Part shown: positions 43,097 to 52,475 of the stretch, in pieces
Layout of the letters: the number at the start of each line of letters is the position of its first letter
How positions within the stretch are numbered: position 1 is the stretch's first letter
Assembly (NCBI GenBank): GCA_009711295.1
Contig: WLST01000004.1
Coordinates: 1 to 53,673 of the forward strand
Direction: 5' to 3'
Length of the DNA stretch: 53,673 nucleotides
Source: Actinomycetota bacterium
GTDB taxonomy: Bacteria; Actinomycetota; Acidimicrobiia; Acidimicrobiales; Ilumatobacteraceae
Translations under genes and position numbers: made by a program
The notes under the pieces: generated by a model
Databases searched by the model: none
What the model was told of the DNA's origin: nothing
What the model saw: only the letters and a program-made list of their open reading frames with translations

Positions 43097-44089
43097 TCAG
43101 CGTGCGCTGTCGCCGAAGCGATATTCGTGAGTCAAGACATCGAGACGCTGTGTGAGTTCGGCACTCAGTGGTGTGCGAACTGCATTGACTGCATCAACAA
43201 GCTGCTCTGGCTTACTAGCTCCAATAATTGGTGAAGTAATGGTGGGGCGGGTGAACTGCCAGGCAATGGCAAGTTGTGCCACTGTCATGTCCGCTTCGGC
43301 CGCAATGCCACGTAGGGCATCGAGGGTGGCAAACATCTGATCTTGCCAGTAGCGCTCTTGGTAACGCTCAGCAGTGCCGCCGCCAATGGTGAAGCGAGTG
43401 TCGGCTGTGGGGGCACCCTTTTGGTGTTTGCCAGTGAGAAAGCCGCCAGCAAGTGGGTTGTACGGAATAACTGCGAGACCTTGTTCGGCGCAGAGTGGAA
43501 GAAGCTCACGCTCATTCTCGCGGAACAACATGTTGTAGCGCGGCTGCACGCTGACAAAGCGTTCCCACTTGTTCACATCGCTGCGGCCAAGGGCGGTGGC
43601 AAGTTGGTATGCCAAATAGTTCGAGCAACCGATGTAACGCACTTTGCCAGAACGTACAAGGTCATCTAACGCGCTGAGCGACTCGTCGTGGCTCACGCGG
43701 TCGTCGTAGAAGTGCAATTGGTAAACGTCGATGTAGTCGGTCTTTAAGCGACGTAGCGACTCTTCTGCGGCGCGAATGATGTTCTTACGCGAGTTGCCTT
43801 GGTCCCACTTGTTGGGGCCAGTAGGGGCGTAGCACTTGGTGGCCACAATGAAATTGTCGCGTTGACCGGTGAGCCAGCGACCGAGAATTTCTTCAGTGGC
43901 GCCGTAACCGCTTGTCATATCGCCAATGGGGTAGACGTCGGCGGTGTCGATGAAGGTGAAGCCGTGATCTTTGGCTGCATTCAAGATGGAAACTGATTGT
44001 TCCTCATTGCACTGATATCCGAATGTCATTGTGCCGAGGCATAATTTCGACACTTGCATTCCTGTTTTGCCAAATCTCACATGTTCCAT
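43097..44089 (-). CDS. Aldo/keto reductase
   Basis: A 330-residue (beta/alpha)8 NADPH oxidoreductase. FIDTADVY with catalytic Asp and Tyr, Lys in VATKCYAPTG, YIDVYQLHFYD with catalytic His, and the C-terminal cofactor segment SPIIGASKPEQLVDAV are seen. It looks like the potassium-channel-beta/YajO group. The substrate is unknown. Its start is about 20 bases from that of the divergent EamA transporter. Confidence 0.9.
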   Translation of the reverse strand: MEHVRFGKTGMQVSKLCLGTMTFGYQCNEEQSVSILNAAKDHGFTFIDTADVYPIGDMTSGYGATEEILGRWLTGQRDNFIVATKCYAPTGPNKWDQGNSRKNIIRAAEESLRRLKTDYIDVYQLHFYDDRVSHDESLSALDDLVRSGKVRYIGCSNYLAYQLATALGRSDVNKWERFVSVQPRYNMLFRENERELLPLCAEQGLAVIPYNPLAGGFLTGKHQKGAPTADTRFTIGGGTAERYQERYWQDQMFATLDALRGIAAEADMTVAQLAIAWQFTRPTITSPIIGASKPEQLVDAVNAVRTPLSAELTQRLDVLTHEYRFGDSAR

Positions 44090-44109
44090 GGCTATGTACC
44101 GTAGCCTCG

Positions 44110-44952
44110 TTGACTGTGGCTGTCATCCTCGCGCTCTTCACTGCTGTGGTTTATGGCATTGCCGACTATTCGGGAGGGCGCGCTTCACGTACTGCTTCGT
44201 CGGCCAGTGTGACCTTGGTGGGGCAGAGTTTGAGCTTTGCCGTCATCATTTGCCTTGTTGCCATTTTGGGTGACCCCATTGCAAGCACGCACGATTTATT
44301 GCTGAGTGCAGTGGGCGGCATTGCAGGTTCGCTGGGGTTGCTCGCGTTCTATAAGGCAATGTCGTCGGGTTCAATGACCGTGGTTGCGCCTATCACTGCG
44401 CTGGTGGGCACAGTTGTTCCTGTTGCTTGGGGTTTGGCAAGTGGCGAACGCCCCGGAGTTGTTGCATATTTCGGAATGGCAGTTGCAGTGCTTGCGGTGG
44501 CGTTAGTAACCGACGCATTTGGTATTCACAATGTGAAAACACCGCTCTCAATTGTGGCCATGGCGGTCACGGGTGGTTTGTGTTTCGCCGTTATTTTTAT
44601 TGCACTCGACCACACATCGCCCGATGCTGGGTTGTGGCCGCTGCTTGCTTTGCGTTCGGTGAGTGTGCCGCTCATTTTGGTAGTGGTGCTCAGTACGAAA
44701 AAGCCGATGGTGTTGCGCGGTCCTGCATTGAAATTTGCGTTGTTGAGTGGTTTGCTCGATTCGCTGGCAAATGGTTCGTACCTGTTTGCTGCACGTGAAG
44801 GACTGTTATCGGTTGTTGCTGTTATCTCATCGTTGTACCCAGTGAGCACATTGCTTCTTGCCACAAAAGTCGACAAAGAGCATTTACATAAAGCTCAGTG
44901 GGTGGGTGTGGGATGTGCGCTTATGGCTTTGGTTCTTGTGAGCGCTGGATAA
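44110..44952 (+). CDS. EamA-family (DMT) transporter
   Basis: About 280 residues with ten hydrophobic helices in two EamA repeats (VVYGIADYSGGRASR...; FALLSGLLDSLANGSYLFAAREG...). DMT proteins export metabolites; the substrate is unknown. The frame is open back to 44023 but that part lies inside the aldo/keto reductase gene. TTG 44110 or GTG 44116 are the plausible starts. The 3' end overlaps the next, convergent gene by 32 bases. Confidence 0.82.
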   Translation: MTVAVILALFTAVVYGIADYSGGRASRTASSASVTLVGQSLSFAVIICLVAILGDPIASTHDLLLSAVGGIAGSLGLLAFYKAMSSGSMTVVAPITALVGTVVPVAWGLASGERPGVVAYFGMAVAVLAVALVTDAFGIHNVKTPLSIVAMAVTGGLCFAVIFIALDHTSPDAGLWPLLALRSVSVPLILVVVLSTKKPMVLRGPALKFALLSGLLDSLANGSYLFAAREGLLSVVAVISSLYPVSTLLLATKVDKEHLHKAQWVGVGCALMALVLVSAG

Positions 44953-46237
44953 CAGCACGCGATTCGCGAGCAGCTGCTTTAAAAATTCCTTTACTCATGA
45001 GGCTGAGTTCTTTGGAGCGACGCTGTTCGTAAATGTCTGAACGTGCTTCGTGCACATGGCCGTTTTCTGGTTCGGCCCATGCGGCAAAGTCGATGAGATG
45101 GCAAGCCATGCGGAAATCGCCTTGGGCAAGTTCGTGTTGAGCGCGTGCAACAAGTGTGTTGACTCCACCAGATAGTTCAGCTATCACTGCGCCGAGTTGT
45201 GCATCGGGTGATGGCTTGAGTCGTGAGGGTGCTCCGTCCCACCAGCCGCCATAGAGGCGCCAAATGTTGTGCACCACAAACTCGGGTTCGTCGTACATGG
45301 GGCGCAAATAGGGTTTGTTGAGAACATCTTGTGGCACCGACACGCTGTGAATGATGCTGTCGAGTGTGGCGCCGTCGTTCATCATCACCAGAACTTCCGA
45401 CACCAATGTTTCGAGTGCGCCTGCAATGTCGGTGAGCACTATTTCAATGCGCTCTTTGCCGTCAATGGGTAAGCCGTGTGCGGGGAGAAGAAGCTCTGGT
45501 TTCTTTGCGGCCATGTCGCGCAGTGCTTTGGCCCATTCGAGTGGGTATCGCTGAACTTTTTGTGGGTTGCCCGCATTGGGGAAGTTCCAAATGAGGAAGT
45601 CGCCCGCCATGATCCATTTCTTGTCGGGAACCCATGCCCACAAGTGGTCGTCGGTTTCACCAATGGCGTGGTTGAGCTCTACTGAATGGTCGCCAATGTT
45701 AAGGACGTATTGCTCGCGGAACGATTCTTGTACTTCTAAAACATCGGGCGGAATGAAGTGGTTCTTGTTGCCGCCCAAGCTGTATTGATGCTCAACGCGA
45801 ATGCCGCCAAATTGTTTGGCGTTAATGAACCTGTTCCAACCATCGGTGTCGCGGTAGCGCTGTACGCGTGGCGCAATGTTTTCATGACCAATCACACGGG
45901 GGTTGGGTACGCCTTTTGCTGCAGCGGCAGCGGCAAAAGCAGGGCTGCCACCTATGTGGTCGGCATGGCCGTGTGTGTAAATGAGATGACTCACTGGTGT
46001 TGAGGTCCACTTGTTCAACGCCTCAACAACGAGCGGGCCGGTAACAACACCTGAGGCGTCGAAACAAGCAAGCCCTTCAGAGGTTTTCCACGCCACGCAG
46101 TGGCTGAAACTTTCGACAATGGCAAGGTCGTCGGCAATTTCCGACAGTTCATTGCTGAGGCGATTAGTGGGGCCTGTTCCTGAGTCAACAACACCTGTGT
46201 CGATGATGTGGCGTGAGAGTGCGAGAAGGTCGGCCAT
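44921..46237 (-). CDS. Alkylsulfatase-like metallo-beta-lactamase-fold hydrolase
   Basis: A 438-residue protein with the zinc site THGHADHIGG and the further ligands HAIGETDDHLW and LLPAHGLPI, followed by an alkyl-sulfatase-type dimerisation domain (LYGGWWDGAPSRLKPSPDAQL) and a helical tail. Relatives include SDS hydrolase SdsA1. It is 9 bases downstream of an acyl-CoA dehydrogenase gene, so the product alcohol or fatty chain may enter beta-oxidation. A hydrolase acting on a sulfate or other ester is the safe statement. Confidence 0.85.
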   Translation of the reverse strand: MADLLALSRHIIDTGVVDSGTGPTNRLSNELSEIADDLAIVESFSHCVAWKTSEGLACFDASGVVTGPLVVEALNKWTSTPVSHLIYTHGHADHIGGSPAFAAAAAAKGVPNPRVIGHENIAPRVQRYRDTDGWNRFINAKQFGGIRVEHQYSLGGNKNHFIPPDVLEVQESFREQYVLNIGDHSVELNHAIGETDDHLWAWVPDKKWIMAGDFLIWNFPNAGNPQKVQRYPLEWAKALRDMAAKKPELLLPAHGLPIDGKERIEIVLTDIAGALETLVSEVLVMMNDGATLDSIIHSVSVPQDVLNKPYLRPMYDEPEFVVHNIWRLYGGWWDGAPSRLKPSPDAQLGAVIAELSGGVNTLVARAQHELAQGDFRMACHLIDFAAWAEPENGHVHEARSDIYEQRRSKELSLMSKGIFKAAARESRAVIQRSQEPKP

Positions 46238-46246
46238 ATGTATTTC

Positions 46247-47365
46247 CTATTTCTTGAGTGCTGATGGTTCTTTAGGAAGGCCGAGCACGCGTTCACCCAA
46301 AATGTTACGCATCACGTTTGAGGTGCCACCCATGATGGTGTAGCCAGGGCCGTACATCAGCCCCGAAGTGACGTCGTCCCACAACATGGCGTCGGCGCCA
46401 AATGTTTCTGCTACAAATTGGCCAACACGCCATTCGTGTTCGGTACAGAAGCATTTTGTGGCTGCAGAAAAACCGGCAGGCGCTTGCTTCAATACTTCAC
46501 GTACTACCAAGATGCGGCCAATGCGGTAATACATCTCGAGTTGCGCGATGGTTTGGCGTACACGTGGGTCGGAAGTGTCGGCACGTTCACGGGCCTTGAG
46601 ATACAGCGCATGGTTCGATACCAAACGGTCAATGCCGCCGCGCTCGTGTTCAAGCTGACGCATTGTTTGTTTGAATGCGCCACCTTGTTCGCCCACCAAG
46701 TTTGCTTTGGGTACGCGCACATTGGTGTAGAACACTTCGCAAAAGTGGCGGTTGGTGGTCATGTCTTGAATTTCGCGTGCTTCAATGCCGGGCGTATTCA
46801 TGGGCACAACAATTTCGCTAATGCCTGCATGTGGTGGGCCGTCGTTGCTGGTGCGACAAATGAGATAGCAGTACTGCGCAACGGCTCCGAATGAGGTCCA
46901 GATTTTTTGTCCGTTAATGACCCATTCATCGCCATCGAGAACTGCACTGGTTTTCAACGATGCAAGGTCGCTACCTGCATCGGGCTCGCTCATGCCAATG
47001 CACCAGGTGTCTTCGCCCGACAAGATGCCAGGAAGAAATGCTTTTTGTTGTTCGGGTGTTCCGTACGCCATGAACGCTGGACCCATTTGACGGTCGCCGA
47101 ACCATGAAGCGGCAATAGGGGCACCTGCAGAAATGAGTTCTTCGCCAACAATGAGACGATCAATGGGTGGTCGTCCGCCGCCACCGAACTCTTTGGGCCA
47201 TGTCATGCCAATGAAGCCGAGCTCGCCAAGTTCCTTCGAGAATTCTTTGGAATACCCATTCATCCATGAGTCGTTGAAGCGGCCATAACGGGCAACGGCG
47301 TCGACGGCAATGGCGCGGGCATGGGCGCGCAGAGCATCTTGTTCGGGGGTCCAGGCGAATTCCAT
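46247..47365 (-). CDS. Acyl-CoA dehydrogenase
   Basis: About 372 residues. It has MTWPKEFGGGGRPP, CIGMSEPDAGSDLASL, WVINGQKIWTSFGAVAQYC and the C-terminal YTIMGGTSNVMRNILGERVLGLP. It resembles the actinobacterial FadE group working on steroid or branched acyl-CoA. The catalytic Glu position in the GGTSNVMRN segment is not the usual YEGT, so the base may be elsewhere. I chose ATG at 47365 (MEFAWTPEQDALR); the frame extends 28 codons upstream without family similarity. It is likely co-transcribed with the hydrolase gene. Confidence 0.88.
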   Translation of the reverse strand: MEFAWTPEQDALRAHARAIAVDAVARYGRFNDSWMNGYSKEFSKELGELGFIGMTWPKEFGGGGRPPIDRLIVGEELISAGAPIAASWFGDRQMGPAFMAYGTPEQQKAFLPGILSGEDTWCIGMSEPDAGSDLASLKTSAVLDGDEWVINGQKIWTSFGAVAQYCYLICRTSNDGPPHAGISEIVVPMNTPGIEAREIQDMTTNRHFCEVFYTNVRVPKANLVGEQGGAFKQTMRQLEHERGGIDRLVSNHALYLKARERADTSDPRVRQTIAQLEMYYRIGRILVVREVLKQAPAGFSAATKCFCTEHEWRVGQFVAETFGADAMLWDDVTSGLMYGPGYTIMGGTSNVMRNILGERVLGLPKEPSALKK

Positions 47366-47443
47366 GGATGAATGGTAAGCGACGAGACGAGCCCAGCCAT
47401 AGTGGGGCTCAGAGGACGCCCGGGGGCCTCGAGCGGCTAATGT

Positions 47444-47462
47444 GTACAAGTACCGTACAAGT
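47444..47462 (+). promoter_or_regulatory. Phased direct repeat upstream of icd
   Basis: GTACAAGT occurs at 47444-47451 and again at 47455-47462, 11 bases apart, about one helix turn. It lies 45 bases before the icd start, a typical place for an activator or repressor. No regulator is identified. Confidence 0.4.
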
Positions 47463-47506
47463 GACCGTTACCCGTCTGGTGGGTAGCGGGAAGAGAAAGG
47501 CCCCCA

Positions 47507-48724
47507 ATGGCAAAGATCAAGGTGGACAACCCCGTCGTCGAACTCGATGGCGACGAAATGACACGCATTATTTGGCAGTTCATCAAAGATCGCCTCATCT
47601 TGCCGTACCTCGACATTGAACTTGAGTACTACGACCTCGGTATGGAATACCGCGACCAAACTGACGACCAGGTCACCATCGATTCTGCACGTGCCATCTT
47701 GAAGCACGGCGTGGGTGTGAAGTGCGCAACTATTACGCCAGACGAAGCACGCGTTGAAGAATTCAAATTGAAGAAAATGTGGAAGTCGCCAAACGGCACC
47801 ATCCGCAACATTCTTGGCGGCGTTGTTTTCCGCGAGCCAATTATTTGCAGCAACATCCCTCGCTTGGTTCCTGGTTGGACCAAGCCCATCGTTATTGGCC
47901 GTCACGCACATGGCGACCAGTACAAAGCATCCGACTTCAAAGTGCCTGGTGCAGGAACAGTCACCATGACCTACACGCCAGAAGATGGCAGTGCGCCAAT
48001 GGAACTTGAAGTTGCCAAGTTTGGCAAAGACGGTGGCGTTGCAATGGGCATGTATAACTTCAACGACAGCATTCGCGACTTTGCTCGTGCGTCGTTGCGT
48101 TATGGTCTCGACCGTAAGTACCCCGTGTACATGAGCACCAAGAACACCATCTTGAAGGCATACGACGGCCAGTTCAAAGACCTCTTCGAAGAAGTGTTCG
48201 TGAACGAGTTCAAGGCCGACTTCGACAAGGCTGGCATTACCTACGAGCATCGCCTCATCGACGACATGGTTGCATGCGTCATGAAGTGGGAAGGTGGCTA
48301 CGTATGGGCATGTAAGAACTACGACGGCGACGTACAAAGCGACACCGTTGCACAGGGCTTTGGCTCACTTGGCCTCATGACCTCGGTTCTCTACACGCCA
48401 GATGGCCGCACTGTGGAAGCAGAAGCTGCTCACGGCACCGTCACTCGTCACTACCGCGAACACCAGAAGGGCAACAAGACATCAACTAACCCAGTTGCAT
48501 CAATTTTTGCCTGGACACGTGGTTTGGTGCATCGTGGCAAGCTCGACAACAACCCGAAACTCATCGACTTCGCAACGAAGCTCGAAGAAGTGTGTGTGGA
48601 AGCAATTGAAGCTGGCGAGATGACAAAAGACTTGTCGATTCTCATCTCGAAAGATGCTCCATGGCTCACCACTGAAGGTTTCTTGGAAGCACTCGATACA
48701 CGTTTGCAAAAGAAGATGGCCTAA
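47507..48724 (+). CDS. icd: NADP-dependent isocitrate dehydrogenase (eukaryote-like homodimeric type)
   Basis: A 405-residue enzyme for isocitrate to 2-oxoglutarate plus CO2 and NADPH. It starts [23 protein letters not shown] and has [40 protein letters not shown] (metal-binding Asps), and [29 protein letters not shown]. This is subfamily II, common to actinobacteria such as mycobacterial Icd1 and to eukaryotes. Citrate synthase follows nearby on the other strand. Confidence 0.97.
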   Translation: MAKIKVDNPVVELDGDEMTRIIWQFIKDRLILPYLDIELEYYDLGMEYRDQTDDQVTIDSARAILKHGVGVKCATITPDEARVEEFKLKKMWKSPNGTIRNILGGVVFREPIICSNIPRLVPGWTKPIVIGRHAHGDQYKASDFKVPGAGTVTMTYTPEDGSAPMELEVAKFGKDGGVAMGMYNFNDSIRDFARASLRYGLDRKYPVYMSTKNTILKAYDGQFKDLFEEVFVNEFKADFDKAGITYEHRLIDDMVACVMKWEGGYVWACKNYDGDVQSDTVAQGFGSLGLMTSVLYTPDGRTVEAEAAHGTVTRHYREHQKGNKTSTNPVASIFAWTRGLVHRGKLDNNPKLIDFATKLEEVCVEAIEAGEMTKDLSILISKDAPWLTTEGFLEALDTRLQKKMA

Positions 48725-48729
48725 TCGTT

Positions 48730-49713
48730 ATGCGCGCAGTTGTGCTCACCGAGTTTGGCGGGCCAGAAGTACTGCGCTTTGCCGATATTCCCGTACCGCA
48801 ACCCGATGCTGAAGAAGTGTTGGTTGCGGTACGGGCAACGGCATTAAACAGGGCCGACCTCATGCAGCGCATGGGGCTTTACCCGAACCCGAGCCCAGTA
48901 GAACACGATGTTCCTGGCCTCGAATTTGCTGGTGTAGTTACTGCTATTGGAAGTCGCGTTCGTGAACACGCCGTTGGCGATGCCGTCATGGGCATTGTGA
49001 GCGGTGGTGGATACGCCGAGTATTTAGTAGTGCATGAACGCCAGGCAATGCGTGTGCCGTCGAACATTTCGGTGAACGATGCTGCGGCAATACCCGAAGT
49101 CTTTATTACTGCTTGGGATGCACTTGTGGTTCAAGGTGGTCTCACCAGCGGCCGTATTGCATTGGTGCACGCAGGTGCATCGGGCGTTGGCACAGCCGGA
49201 ATTCAAATTTGTAAAGCAATAGGTGCGCGTGTGGTGGTGACCTGTTCCACCGGAAAAGTGCAAGCCTGCAAAAACCTTGGCGCCGATCTTGTTATCGATT
49301 ACTCCACACAAGATTTCGTGGAAGAAGTAAAGAAGTTCACTGGTGGCAAAGGTGTCGACACTATTCTCGACGTTATTGGCGGCGACTATGTTGACCGCAA
49401 TATTGCATCGCTTGCGTTAAAGGGTTGCATTGTTCAAGTAGGAACCATGGCCGGCCCACCACCAGCGATGAACTTAGGCGGGCTCATGTTTAAGCGGGCG
49501 CGGCTTGTAGGAACAGTGCTGCGGGCGCGACCACTCGATGAAAAAATCGCTATTAGCCAGCGCTTTGCAGCTGAAATGCTGCCGCTGTTTGCAACAGGCG
49601 CACTGAAGCCAGTCATCGACTCACGTTATGAGTTCTCCGACATCGCAATTGCGCATGAGCACATGGCAAAAAATGCCAATGCCGGAAAAATTGTGATTGA
49701 TATCTCGCGTTAG
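48730..49713 (+). CDS. NAD(P)H quinone oxidoreductase (zeta-crystallin/PIG3-like)
   Basis: A 327-residue medium-chain reductase without catalytic zinc: MRAVVLTEFGGPEVL, ALNRADLMQRMGLYP, GLEFAGVVTAIGSRV, and the nucleotide-binding VHAGASGVGTAGIQICKAIGA. The group reduces quinones with NADPH. It starts 5 bases after icd, so it shares the icd transcript. It overlaps the gltA stop by 4 bases, tail to tail. Confidence 0.9.
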   Translation: MRAVVLTEFGGPEVLRFADIPVPQPDAEEVLVAVRATALNRADLMQRMGLYPNPSPVEHDVPGLEFAGVVTAIGSRVREHAVGDAVMGIVSGGGYAEYLVVHERQAMRVPSNISVNDAAAIPEVFITAWDALVVQGGLTSGRIALVHAGASGVGTAGIQICKAIGARVVVTCSTGKVQACKNLGADLVIDYSTQDFVEEVKKFTGGKGVDTILDVIGGDYVDRNIASLALKGCIVQVGTMAGPPPAMNLGGLMFKRARLVGTVLRARPLDEKIAISQRFAAEMLPLFATGALKPVIDSRYEFSDIAIAHEHMAKNANAGKIVIDISR

Positions 49714-50978
49714 CGAGCAGCGATTTGAACGAATTGACGTTCTGCTGCACCGGTGTAGCGCTGGCGCGGACGGCTGATCTTTTGCTCTTTGTCTGACAAC
49801 AATTCAGCGTAGTGAGCAAGCCAGCCAGCGGTGCGTGGAATAGCGAACAATACGGTGAACATGTCGGCAGGGAAGCCGAGTGCTTCGTAGATGAGACCAG
49901 AGTAGAAGTCGACGTTGGGGTACAACTTGCGTGAGATGAAGTACTCATCGGCAAGTGCCGTTTCTTCAAGCTTCAATGCAATGTCGAGCAATGGGTTCTT
50001 GCCAGTGACTTCAAAAACGTCGTATGCGGCTTTTTTGATGATGGTGGCGCGTGGGTCGTAGTTCTTGTACACGCGGTGTCCGAAGCCCATGAGCTTGCCT
50101 TTGCCGTCTTTGACCGACTGTACGAAGGCAGGAACATTGTCGACTGAACCAATTTCTTGGAGCATGTGCAACACAGCCTCGTTGGCTCCACCGTGAAGTG
50201 GGCCATAGAGCGCCGATGCGGCTCCTGCAGCAGCTGAGTATGGGTCGGCATTGGAAGATGCAACCACGCGCATTGCAGTGGTGCCACAGTTCTGCTCGTG
50301 GTCGGCGTGCAAAATGAAGAGAAGATCCATAGCGCGTGCAAGTACTGGGTTGACCTTGTAGTCGTCACCCACCTTGAACATCATGTTCAAGAAGTTGGCG
50401 CCGTAGCTGAGTGAGTTATCGGGGTAAACAAAGGGGAGACCCATGCTGAAGCGGTATGCCATGGCAGCCAAGGTGGGCACTTTGGCAATGAGGCGCAGCG
50501 TTTGGCGGTCGAGAGCTTGTTTATTGAAAATGTCTTTGGCGTCGTCGTAGAACGTGCCAAGAGCAGCGAGAGATGAAACGAACATGCCCATGGGGTGTGC
50601 GTCGTAATGGAAACCGTCAACAAAACGCTTACGCATGTTCTCGTGGATCATGGTGTGGTGTGTGACGTCGTAGGTCCACTTGCTGAGCTCTTCTGACGTG
50701 GGGAGTTCGCCATTCAACAAGAGGTAAGCGACTTCAAGGAAGTTGCTCTTTTCAGCAAGTTGCTCGATGGGGTATCCGCGGTAACGCAAAATGCCCGCAT
50801 CTCCGTCGAGGTACGTGATGGACGACGAGCACGCAGCAGTGCTGAGAAATGCAGGGTCGTACATGCGTAGGTCGGGGTCGAGCTCACGCAATGCTGCAGA
50901 TGAGAAAACTCCGTCATTGATTGCAACTGTGACTTTTTTTCCAGTGCGATCATCGATGAGCGTTATGGTGTCGGCCAT
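49710..50978 (-). CDS. gltA: Citrate synthase
   Basis: A 422-residue type II citrate synthase. It has the N-terminal beta domain (ITLIDDRTGKKVTVAINDG), ITYLDGDAGILRYRGYPIEQLA, the catalytic His in HADHEQNCGTTAMR and GPLHGGANEAV, FGHRVYKNYDPRA, and catalytic Asp in PNVDFYSG. It condenses oxaloacetate and acetyl-CoA. Transcribed towards the icd gene pair. RBS AAGGAG is seen just upstream of the ATG. Confidence 0.97.
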   Translation of the reverse strand: MADTITLIDDRTGKKVTVAINDGVFSSAALRELDPDLRMYDPAFLSTAACSSSITYLDGDAGILRYRGYPIEQLAEKSNFLEVAYLLLNGELPTSEELSKWTYDVTHHTMIHENMRKRFVDGFHYDAHPMGMFVSSLAALGTFYDDAKDIFNKQALDRQTLRLIAKVPTLAAMAYRFSMGLPFVYPDNSLSYGANFLNMMFKVGDDYKVNPVLARAMDLLFILHADHEQNCGTTAMRVVASSNADPYSAAAGAASALYGPLHGGANEAVLHMLQEIGSVDNVPAFVQSVKDGKGKLMGFGHRVYKNYDPRATIIKKAAYDVFEVTGKNPLLDIALKLEETALADEYFISRKLYPNVDFYSGLIYEALGFPADMFTVLFAIPRTAGWLAHYAELLSDKEQKISRPRQRYTGAAERQFVQIAAR

Positions 50979-51079
50979 CTGTGAACTCCTTCAGTTAGGT
51001 ATTGGGGGCTTCCTCCCCGTGGGAAAGAATAGAACACAAGACCCCTTGTCTCACAATGGGAGAAGCCTTCTGTAGAAAA

Positions 51080-52462
51080 TTACAAGGGCGTGTTGTCGTG
51101 TTTGCGGGCCTGGAGGCGCTCGCGCTTGTGCTCGAGGGCACGGAGAGCCGATGCAATTTCGCGGCGTGTGTCGGCAGGCTCAATGACCCCGTCAACAAGT
51201 CCGCGCTCGGCTGCGATGTAGGGGTTGAGGAGACGTTCTGAATAGTCGGCTTCAAATGCAGCGCGTTCTTCTGGGGTCGCACGACGTTGCAAGATGGCAG
51301 CGGCTTGACCCGCGCCCATCACGGCTAATTCGGCCCATGGCCAGGCCAGGCACACGTCGTTGCCCATGTTCTTCGAGTCCATCACGATGTAGGCGCCACC
51401 ATATGACTTGCGCAAAATGATGCAGATGCGTGGCACCGAGGCGCGAGCGTAGGCAAACACCAGTTGTGCACCATGACGAATCATGCCGCGCCACTCCAGG
51501 TCTTTACCGGGGTAGAAGCCAGGCGTGTCGACCAAGGTAATGAGGGGAATGTTGAAGGCATCGCAAAATGCAACAAACCGAGCAGCCTTTTGCGATGCAG
51601 GAATGTCGAGCGTGCCGGCAAGCACGATGGGCTGGTTGGCAACAATGCCAATAACGCGACCATCGATACGAGCAAAAGTTGTGACGACGTTGGCAGCCCA
51701 GCGGGCGCGGAGTTCAAAGAATTCGCCATCGTCAACGAGCGATGAAATGACCTTACGTACGTCATATGAACCAGTAGATGACGCAGGAATGAAGTCGCCA
51801 GCTTCGGGGGTGGACCTGTCGAAGGGGTCGTCGGTTTCCAGCATTTCAGGAAGTTCGTCAACGCTGTTTGGCAAGTAACTCAATATTTGTTCCACTGCCA
51901 AATGTGCTGCTTCAACATTGGGAACAACGAGCGATGCAACACCGCTTGCACGCGCATGAATTGTTGCTCCGCCAAGTTCTTCATTGCTCACGGTTTCGCC
52001 AGTGAATTCCGCAACCATGGTGGGCCCAGAAACAAATGCGTATGCATCTTCGGTCATCACCACAAAGTCGGCGAGCCCAATGAGCAGTGCAGGCCCCGAT
52101 ACTGCTGGCCCGGTAACAACATGAATGGTGGGAACAATGCCAGAGCAACGAGCAAGTGCGCGTGCTGCAGATCCCCAACCATGCAGTGCTGCAATGCCTT
52201 CAACAATGTCGGCACCAGATGAACCAAGGCTCATGACGAGTGGGTAGCGCTTGTCGCATGCAATGGTTGCTGCAGTTTCAATAACTAAACACGCATCGGC
52301 AGACAATGCACCACGGCGCACTTCTTCTTCAATGTTGATCCACACCACGCGACGAGGGGAGTTGGGGTCGAAAGTATTGAGCACGCGAATATCTGCTTGT
52401 GCAGCTCCACGCACCGACTTCACGAGGTCGATGGAAGGTGCAAATTCGTTCGCAAGTGTCAT
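51080..52462 (-). CDS. Acetyl/propionyl-CoA carboxylase carboxyltransferase-domain protein
   Basis: About 460 residues with two crotonase-like halves, as in the beta subunits of acyl-CoA carboxylases (AccD/PccB). Seen are LSADACLVIETAATIA, VVTGPAVSGPALLIGLADFVVM, IGIVANQPIVLAGTLDIPASQKAARFVAFCDAFNIPLITLVDTPGFYPG and RKSYGGAYIVMDSKNMG. The first half is shorter and weaker than in PccB, with a fusion-like AccDA layout possible. ATG 52462 (MTLANEFAPSIDL) follows the LysR stop by 13 bases; longer frames overlap the LysR gene. No biotin-carrier gene is nearby. Confidence 0.86.
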   Translation of the reverse strand: MTLANEFAPSIDLVKSVRGAAQADIRVLNTFDPNSPRRVVWINIEEEVRRGALSADACLVIETAATIACDKRYPLVMSLGSSGADIVEGIAALHGWGSAARALARCSGIVPTIHVVTGPAVSGPALLIGLADFVVMTEDAYAFVSGPTMVAEFTGETVSNEELGGATIHARASGVASLVVPNVEAAHLAVEQILSYLPNSVDELPEMLETDDPFDRSTPEAGDFIPASSTGSYDVRKVISSLVDDGEFFELRARWAANVVTTFARIDGRVIGIVANQPIVLAGTLDIPASQKAARFVAFCDAFNIPLITLVDTPGFYPGKDLEWRGMIRHGAQLVFAYARASVPRICIILRKSYGGAYIVMDSKNMGNDVCLAWPWAELAVMGAGQAAAILQRRATPEERAAFEADYSERLLNPYIAAERGLVDGVIEPADTRREIASALRALEHKRERLQARKHDNTPL

Positions 52463-52475
52463 GACATGGTCAACA

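Noticed and set aside
47468-48337. 289-codon open frame antisense to icd
   Set aside because: It has no family resemblance and is rich in residues that mirror icd codon bias; it is a shadow of the core gene.
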